DNA from: Theodoxus fluviatilis
Taxonomy: Eukaryota; Mollusca; Gastropoda; Cycloneritida; Neritidae
DNA: 64,000 nt
Direction: 5' to 3'
Assembly: GCA_034096865.1 (NCBI GenBank)
Contig: JAWQFJ010001269.1
Span: 45,964-109,963 of the forward strand
A program made the translations under genes and the position numbers. The notes below the pieces were generated by a model that did no database searches, was not told where the DNA came from, and saw only the letters and a program-made list of their open reading frames with translations. Below, one piece after another: positions 56,521-64,000 of the stretch (its first letter is position 1; each line of letters starts with the position of its first letter).

Positions 56521-57184
56521 GTTGATGCAGGACTCGATCCGTCTTTTTTCGGCTTCCATCCCATACATCTATCATATCATCCATTCATCTTGAAACTTGT
56601 AAGAGAGCGTGAACCAAAACAACGCCTGTAAACGAGGAGGCGCTTTTAAAACACAGGGCGAGCACAAATACAAATTTTAATGTCTTCTTCATCATGCATA
56701 AAACAAAACCATAACTGATACAAATGCATTTATTTCCTTATTTACTGCCGTTATTAGCCTGCGGTTCAATTATTACAGTGTGTGCTTACGTACGTGTGCA
56801 TGTGTACACGTGCGCGCGTACGAACGTGCGTGCATGCATATTACTTATTAGTGTGCGTCAAACGGGTCATGGCCGCGCATTCTAGTTCACTAGAGACTTC
56901 CATACCGGCTCGGGTTCACAGAATGATGGCCGCGTTGCATAGACTCGAGGTCCAGCGAGGCATAGGACGATGTCAACATATGTCAAGTATTGGAAGCGAC
57001 TAATTGCAGGGCGTCATCATGTCATCCGTCATCCTTTCTCCGGAAGTTAGGCGCTCTGAGATCGGAGTGAAATCGCTCTCGTTGATTTTCGCGCGGCTTC
57101 ATATACATGTATCACTGTATTTTGGTGTGTCGCTTAAAAAATACCAATGCTTTAGTTAATAATAAATGTACATTCAATTGAAAG

Positions 57185-57335
57185 AATTGTGTTACGTTTA
57201 TGATAGGGATGTATAAAATACAAAACGACGTTTCTGACATCTGCACACTTTGCTCGAATTATATTATAAAAGTGTAATTCATCCGTCTCATAAATTACAT
57301 TATTACTTGGCGCCTGGCTGCGGAATTTTTTCCCA
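57185..57335 (+). repeat. diverged direct repeat, copy A
   Basis: TTATGATAGGGATGT, GCACACTTTGC, ATATTATAAAAGTGTAATTC and CTTGGCGC occur in the same order as in 60453-60622. The pair brackets the P-element-like relic. Confidence 0.6.
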
Positions 57336-57656
57336 AAGACCATATACGTTACTGTACTGTATTGGTCTTTGTTTTTCCGTAGTGATTTCTCGCAGAGTTA
57401 CGTCAAAGATCCTATACACTAAGATGACTCACTCCGATACTTTGAGCGAGGTTTCTTTGAGAGTTACCTCCCCCTATGGGAATGCTACTTCTAAGCGCTG
57501 TGTTGACAACATTGCATGTGTGGTGTGTGAAAGGAATAAAGTTTGGTGTGAATTATAATGTACAAGGTATGTATAGGTTTTCTGGATGTTTGTTGAAACC
57601 ATGCATGTTTATTTTATTACTCTTTTGCGTTCAGACGGTAAATTTCTGTATATGTA

Positions 57657-57662
<6 letters not shown>

Positions 57663-57720
<58 letters not shown>
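57663..57720 (+). repeat. (CT)n microsatellite
   Basis: About 29 CT dinucleotides. Confidence 0.97.
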
Positions 57721-57723
<3 letters not shown>

Positions 57724-58114
57724 ACCCTAACTTATCTCTCTCAGCATCGTTGTTTTCTCACATGCTGTCGTGGCTCCACTCTACCGCTGGGCCAAGTACG
57801 GTTATTGTTTTTTTTCCGACACTGTTGACCCCATCTGCCCACTCTAATGGACGGAGGGAGAGAGACTGCCAGTACCCAATAATAGAGACGATAATACAGA
57901 CGACAGTCTAGGGATGGAGAGGGATAGGGGAGAGTGGCGATGCATGCGATGGGAGAGAGACGACGACGATCCCGTCTTAGGAACGTAAACACCATAATAT
58001 GTGAGATGTGACATAAAAAGGCGAGTCAGTTTTGATGACGTTAAGCCCAGCTCCCCATGGAGAACAGCGAAGTCTAATTTCTTGTGTTTCGGGCTGCACT
58101 GCAAGTTCAGAAAA

Positions 58115-58927
58115 ATGAAGCGGCAAAGGTCAAGGAGCGGGGGTGGTTTCTGCTCTGCGATTGCGTGCTCCAATGCCAGATACAAATACGACTGCCGTGG
58201 GATCGTTTTTCCACTTTCCCCGAGAAGAGGAAAGATGCCAAAAACAGGTGCAGAATACAAGACGTCAACACTTAATAGGGAAAAGTGCCATTTAACTGCG
58301 TTCTGGTGGCTATTTGCTGTGCAGTGACCATTTTGATTCACATCGATCAATTCCTGCGTCCGGTTGAGAAGGACAGACTAGTTTGGAATGCCATTCCAAT
58401 CATTTTTGATGTACCAAATCCCCCGCCCAGAGTTTCACATTAGCGACCGTATCCACAGAAAAAAACGAAATTCCGTTCATGACTTGAGCTTTGGAGAAAA
58501 ACAAAATGCAGAACCACATTCTCCTGACCGCATTCGCAGCTGGAGAGAGATGAACTTCACTGTTGGTGTCGGAAGAAAATGATGAAGTTCTTCTATCACA
58601 GCAGCTTTTCGTGCAGCAATGCTGAGTCCTGGCTTTTCAACCATGGTTGGCAAGAAAAAGAAAGGTTACAGATGGACAGAAAGAGATATAAATATACTCT
58701 CCTTGTTTCATGCAAGCCCAAAGGCGTACAGATTGCTGAAAAAAAATTTCATCATGCCATCTGTTTCATTCGTCTCCCTACTTGAAAAGGAACTCGATTC
58801 AACATCGATCGAGTGCCCACAGAGAATGTGCAACCTCAAGACAAGACTTAATAGTCAGCACTTTCCTCAGTGCGAATTAACTCTACATGGAAAGACTGCA
58901 CTACATCGTTCTCACAGAAGTGCTTGA
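58115..58927 (+). pseudogene. decayed THAP/P-element-like transposase relic
   Basis: From 58115, RSGGGFCSAIACSNARYKYD continues, after a frame shift at the T run near 58206, as FHFP...ERCQKQVQNTRRQH, and later gives CSDHFDS at 58320-58340. Together this is the C-x4-C...FP...C-x2-H layout of a THAP zinc finger. Next, IPIIFDVPNPPP near 58390-58430 is the usual linker of THAP9/P-element proteins. KKGYRWTERDINILSLFHAS and PKAYRLLKKNFIMPSV at 58620-58760 match the start of the P-transposase region. Frame changes and stops throughout, and the absence of the catalytic part, show it is non-functional. Confidence 0.6.
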
Positions 58928-59368
58928 AAAGAAACAGAAAAATCATCAAATTTTGCCACCTGTAACTTTCCCTGCACTCTGGCCCCAAAGCAGAAAAACT
59001 TGTGCGATGAAAACATGACTGGAAAGACTTAAACTGTAAATACTGGACTGTTGCTTTTTCACTAGCAAACTCGATCATGTTACTCTCATCAAAGAGCTAT
59101 ATGTTGCTCACACGGAGCCACGCTTCAACACTGACTGAAAATATTCGACAATTCGTTCCCCGCTGACTCTTGTGAGCCTCGTCACCTCGCTGCAATCTAC
59201 GCTGGACAATTACCATATGACCCCTGGTGAACTCTTCTCCGGCCATTCCTCGCGTGATCTTGGCTTTCCTCGCGTCTATGCAACGGAAAGAGAGATAACT
59301 CTATTTGCGTTTCCCGTTTTGTAGAGTTATCTTTCGTACACTGCGAGCAAGATCAAAGATTTGGCAAG

Positions 59369-59632
59369 ATGTCGGACGAAATTTTAGCCGTTCTCGAAAC
59401 GGACTCAGTTCCGTGCCCTTTAAAAGAGCCGATAGATTTGGGTCGGCTGAGAGACCCAAATAGCAAAGGATGTATGTTCGAACTGGACATGGATGGACGC
59501 GATCCTGGCGAGGGAGAGACTTTCTCCAACGCTTTCTTCGATCGTGAGGAGGTTTTCCACAACACGTGCGTAGGCTGTACTTCGTTTTCCTTCGGATCTG
59601 TTTATTGCTTGTTTGGGAAGAAACGCTCATAA
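59369..59632 (+). CDS. uncharacterised 87-codon open frame
   Basis: ATG at 59369 opens MSDEILAVLETDSVPCPLKE, then PIDLGRLRDPNSKGCMFELD, MDGRDPGEGETFSNAFF and a Cys-containing tail, with TAA at 59630. Composition is acidic and protein-like, and no simple repeat is involved. The region just upstream (59125-59215) is a dispersed repeat. I do not recognise the protein. It could be a first exon or a fragment of the nearby relic. Confidence 0.28.
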   Translation: MSDEILAVLETDSVPCPLKEPIDLGRLRDPNSKGCMFELDMDGRDPGEGETFSNAFFDREEVFHNTCVGCTSFSFGSVYCLFGKKRS

Positions 59633-60452
59633 ATTGTGTTTTATATTTTGCTCTTGTGACAAACGCTACCCTTACTGTCACCAAGTGACTGACCGTAGAC
59701 TTGGTCACTTGCGTTGCGCTGCGAGCAATGCCAAATGCTGAAATGGAGTAAAGGCGTTAATGCCTGCTTTCATTTTTAAATGTTTCGCCCTGTCGATAGT
59801 AGTGACGTGTCGTTTGTGGATTGTAATGTAAAAGTTCTAAGTTAAGTGTGTTTCTAATACTATGTTCGATGATATTTTCACGAATACCAGAGCATACTTG
59901 AAAGTACCGACTACTGCACTGCAGTATATATACGAAGTAAATCATGGTATTGTTATTCAACTTATTGCTACCAAGACGCTTGCTAAATCATGTACTTTGA
60001 ACGTAGTTCGTCACATGAGTAAATATCTATAGAAAAAAGTAGGCTTAATTGAAAGGAAGTAGTTGCTGAACTCTCCGCAAGTTCTCCAACGCTTATTTGA
60101 GCCTAAGTTGATTTCATGACATTGGGTTTGAAAATTTAGTGCAAACTTCTGAACTTGTACAGGTCTACTTTTTTGCGTGCATCCGAAAGTGTACGCAGAT
60201 AGCCAATTTCTTCGGGATACTGGCTAATCGTTAACCTCTACGTTGCTGAACTCGCTGCGGTGCATTCTACCGAAGACAGTAGCCGCGCTTTGTCCATTCG
60301 ATAGTAAACGACGCCGCGAACTTTGCCCGCGAAATGTTTCCCGCACTTTGCCATTGACACGATCACTGCACTGCACTCTTCCTAATCAAAAGCTCAGATC
60401 CTGTGTCCGTACGACGTTGTCCTACTTCTGCAACTTGAACGCAGCAATGGAG

Positions 60453-60622
60453 TTACGCTTATGATAGGGATGTTGGAAAAAATACTCGTCTGACATATGG
60501 CATAATCATATGCACACTTTGCCCGACTTATATTATAAAAGTGTAATTCACCCGTCCCATATTAACATCCTTGTTTATCTTATGACTCATACTTGGCGCT
60601 TGGTACGGAAATTTTCCCCGTT
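60453..60622 (+). repeat. diverged direct repeat, copy B
   Basis: This is the counterpart of 57185-57335, with about 25% differences by eye and small indels. Nearby, GTTGCTGAACTC (60063 and 60244) and its inverse GAGTTCAGCAAC (60704) suggest a further foldback arrangement. Confidence 0.55.
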
Positions 60623-61034
60623 AAATTAATAACGACTATGAAGGCGTTCTAAGTCTTCTAGTTGTTTGCATATATACTGTCATGGGTAGAATGCGCCGGG
60701 GTGAGTTCAGCAACATAGCGTTGGAGAACAGCAACATCGCATTGGACTTGGAGAACTCCGGGCGAGTTGAGTTCAGCAAGGTAGGTGAGTCCAGCAATGC
60801 CTGCCTTTATATATCATTATCAGTTATCACTGGAAAGAGAGAGCTCTAGGGGGAAAATTTAATTCAATCAAAGGTACAAATAGTTTTTATTTTTATTTTT
60901 AGTTACTAATTTGTTAATAGTAATAATGGTGATTTTATTTCTAAAGCACTATTTCAAACATATAATGAAGCTCACATTGCTTTACATACAACTTGATTAT
61001 GTACAGAGTTAAAAGACGAGGTTACATCCAGCTG

Positions 61035-61430
<396 letters not shown>

Positions 61431-61636
61431 ACAAATCAACCCTGTGAAGTCGAGAGTTGATCAGCAAGATGACAACTCTTTGTGTGACTGAACAGTCCTG
61501 AGTTCTTTCCACACCTTTTACAACTCGCATCTGTTTTCCTTTAAATCTTTTATGAATAATGACTTTGAAAGGCTTTTTTCTGGTACTAGAAGAATCTAGC
61601 ATTGAAACATGGGTGACTCTTTGAGTATCCCTTTTT

Positions 61637-62481
61637 GACTCACATGCGAAGCAAAAGTGAGTCTATGTACTGAGCCGTGTCGTCCGTCCGTCCGTCCGTC
61701 CGGGCGTAAAAAACTTAAACGTTGGATTTTTCTCGGAGACTATTAAGTCTATCAACACCAAATGTGGCATGATGGTGTATGATGACAAGGCCTCAAAAAA
61801 CATACATAGTGACTTGACCTTGCTTCAAGGTCAAGGTCACAGGAGCCATAAATGTGGTCTCAAAAACAGTCATTTTTCACATTTTCCCAATTTTCTCCCA
61901 CGTTATTGAGAATGGCGACCTTAGCTACAAGTGGTATATAGGTCAAAGCAAGCCCTATCTTTTGATACCAGTTTGGTTGACCTTGCTTCAAGGTCAAGGT
62001 CACAGGAGCTCTTCAAAGTTGGATTGTATACATATTTTGAAGTGACCTTGACCCTGAACTATGGAAGATAACTGTTTCAAACTTAATAATTATGTGGGGC
62101 ACATGTTATACTTTCATCATGAGACACATTTGGTCACATATCATCAAGGTCAAGGTCACTTTGACCCTTATGAAATGTGACCAAAATGGGGTAGTGAACC
62201 ACTAAAAGTGACTATATCTCATGGTAGAAAGTGCCAATAAGCACCATTGTGCTTCCTATGTCTTGAATTAACAGCTTTGTGTTGCATGACCTTGGATGAC
62301 CTTGACCTTGGGTCAAGGTCACATGTATTTTGGTAGGAAAAATGTGTAAAGCATTTCTTTGTGTATGATGTCATTGGTAGGTTTAGTTGTTTGACCTTGA
62401 CCTTGAAGGTCACCTGAAGGTTAAGGTCATATAAAGGTCAAGGTCAAGCATGTGAGTCATATGGGCTTTGCCCTTCTTGTT
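61637..62481 (-). mobile_element. pearl-like element, copy 5 (complete, inverted)
   Basis: This 845-base copy runs from GACTCACATGCGAAGCAAAA to GGGCTTTGCCCTTCTTGTT. The two cores are offset by 163 bases (TTGACCTTGCTTCAAGG at 61814 and 61977). At least eight TCAAGGTCA or inverse motifs are present. Confidence 0.85.
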
Positions 62482-64000
62482 TTACTTTTGAACAGTAGGA
62501 CAAATTTCAACTGCACTAATCATTGTCTTGGTTCAAAAGTGAAGTCCCTACTGAAAAAGACAAAACAAAACAACATGCTCATGAAAGAAACAGTTGGTTG
62601 CTTGTCTTCTACTCTTCTTTTCAAAACAAAACAAGACATGCAGTCTGGTCATCAATAAAACAATATGACTTTGTTGTCTTTTTCTGAATTCTTGAAACAT
62701 GGGATTCACTCTATGCGATCAGTATAATTATAAATCATATATGCTATACACAAGTTTTCATAAATTTGCTAGATTTTCTTCTTGAAACTTTGTATGTTTT
62801 TAACTTCAGTCAAGTCCTATCAACTCTACCCATGGATACATCTATCAAAATCCATAGCTGCTTCTGGCTGTCTTGTATTTAATGGAAAACAATCCTATAT
62901 AGTTCACCTAATACCAACCAACCAAGTACAACTAGTATAACTCTGGGGTCACCTGTGCATAGATGTGGAAAATTCCCTGAACTTTATTACCCTGCCATTG
63001 AACTGACAGAGAGTGCTGACCAACTCAAACGTTCTAGAAAGGTAGAGTAAACCATTTGATGTCAGGAGTAGTTCCCTGTTACCACTGGTTTTGTTGTCTG
63101 GGCAGCGAAAACTGGCCTGGGAGGGAGGCCGAGTCTAGAGGCAGGAAGTGAGTGCAGTCCAACTTCTGACCAGCTGTAGAAACACACAGGGCTCAGCCTG
63201 AAAAGGAAAGTTGTTGCAGGAAAAATTCTCTATCGTTACAGAGGGAGAAGCATTTAACTTTTAAGTCACTTGTGCATGCAGAACAGACTGATTTTTAAAA
63301 AAGCTATTTAAGAGGTTAAAATGTACATGACCCGATGCTTCAGGAACTGACACAAGTGATTTCCTGATTACTTGGAGCAACCAAATAAAATGTTCTCTTC
63401 AGACAAGGGAAAGATGATCTAGACTGGTCCAAATAAGCCACCAAATTTTCATCTGATTTACTCATTTAGTATGGAATTGAAGCACACAGTGGCTTGAAAA
63501 CTGTGGACCCACAATGACACAGCTGTGCAGGCAGCCTCTGAATTGCCAGTATTATTGCCTGACCCTCATGATGACATAGTATACATGTTTGTTGCTAAAG
63601 ACTTTTTCAAAGTAAAACTAAGAGACACTGACTGACCGATGTTTATTTGACTAGTGTGCTTAGTGTGGTGGGGCAAACATTTTCTGAGCAGGTGATTTTT
63701 ACTTTCAGGCAAATGAATTTTCAATGTAATTGCCCAAGCAGACTGGCAGTTTTGAGACGTGTCAGACCCTGTGCTCAATAAAACCATGTGATATGAGCTG
63801 ATAATCATATTAACAATAACACAATTGCTATTGAATGAGAACTTCCAGATATTGGTGTTTGTGATTCAGTAAGAGGGTTACACACAACAGCCTCTCCGTA
63901 CTTCATGCTCTCCTATCTTTCCAAGCAAGATTGTGATGCTAATGTGTTTATTTAAACTGTTGTGTTTTGAATAATGGAAGTGAACAGAGAAACCTCACCT
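62482..64000. other. non-coding stretch, no gene recognised
   Basis: AT-rich sequence with only short frames. No simple repeats of note and no splice-consistent exons were found. Confidence 0.4.

Overview
This is a repeat-rich window from an animal nuclear genome, with split genes, GT-AG introns and very abundant microsatellites, minisatellites, MITEs, SINE-like and LINE fragments. Five copies of an 845-bp-class element with a tandem core of about 163 bp and an ACGG microsatellite resemble the 'pearl'/Helentron-associated elements described in molluscs. I therefore infer a mollusc, probably a gastropod. Two short runs of N (3993-4000 and 40818-40820) show that this is an assembled scaffold with joins.

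Two conserved genes were recognised by reading exons and splice sites. VPS25 (ESCRT-II) lies on the minus strand: exon 1 at 31202-31251, exon 2 at 24559-24704, exon 3 at 19006-19059, exon 4 at 14980-15068 and exon 5 at 2357-2432. The last exon was not found and is probably left of the window. UBE2F (NEDD8-conjugating E2) lies on the plus strand, head to head with VPS25: exons at 36581-36694, 38452-38615, 44069-44131 and 45513-45569. The exons that should carry its catalytic cysteine are missing. In their place, just after an N run, lies a single exon that looks like the sodium-leak channel NALCN (40977-41156).

The dominant structure is a giant inverted duplication: left arm 4001-14082, spacer 14083-14511, right arm 14512-25619. 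The arms look nearly identical. They contain the same LINE, SINE, MITE and minisatellite content and both carry VPS25 exons 2, 3 and 4, so VPS25 intron 4 holds an antisense copy of its own upstream exons. The left copy has an in-frame stop in exon 2. The 41-bp minisatellite differs between arms by exactly 25 units (1025 bp). The centre is an older, more diverged inverted repeat that looks like a transposon with terminal inverted repeats. The outer left end abuts the 8-N run and a pearl-like element. It may be a real fold-back duplication or a haplotype-fold misassembly, and both readings make testable predictions.

Region by region: 1-4 kb, VPS25 exon 5, a heat-shock-element-like array and pearl copy 1. 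4-25.6 kb, the palindrome. 25.7-31 kb, pearl copy 2 and three tandem arrays (106/118-bp, 20-bp, 52-bp) in VPS25 intron 1. 31-36 kb, VPS25 exon 1 and the intergenic region with a 24-bp minisatellite. 36-46 kb, UBE2F with the NALCN-like exon and two pearl copies. 46-57 kb, mostly non-coding repeats, a SINE cluster, a weak two-exon peptide candidate and a LINE fragment. 57-61 kb, a decayed THAP/P-element-like relic and duplicated segments. 61-64 kb, long CT/CA repeats, pearl copy 5 and unannotated sequence.
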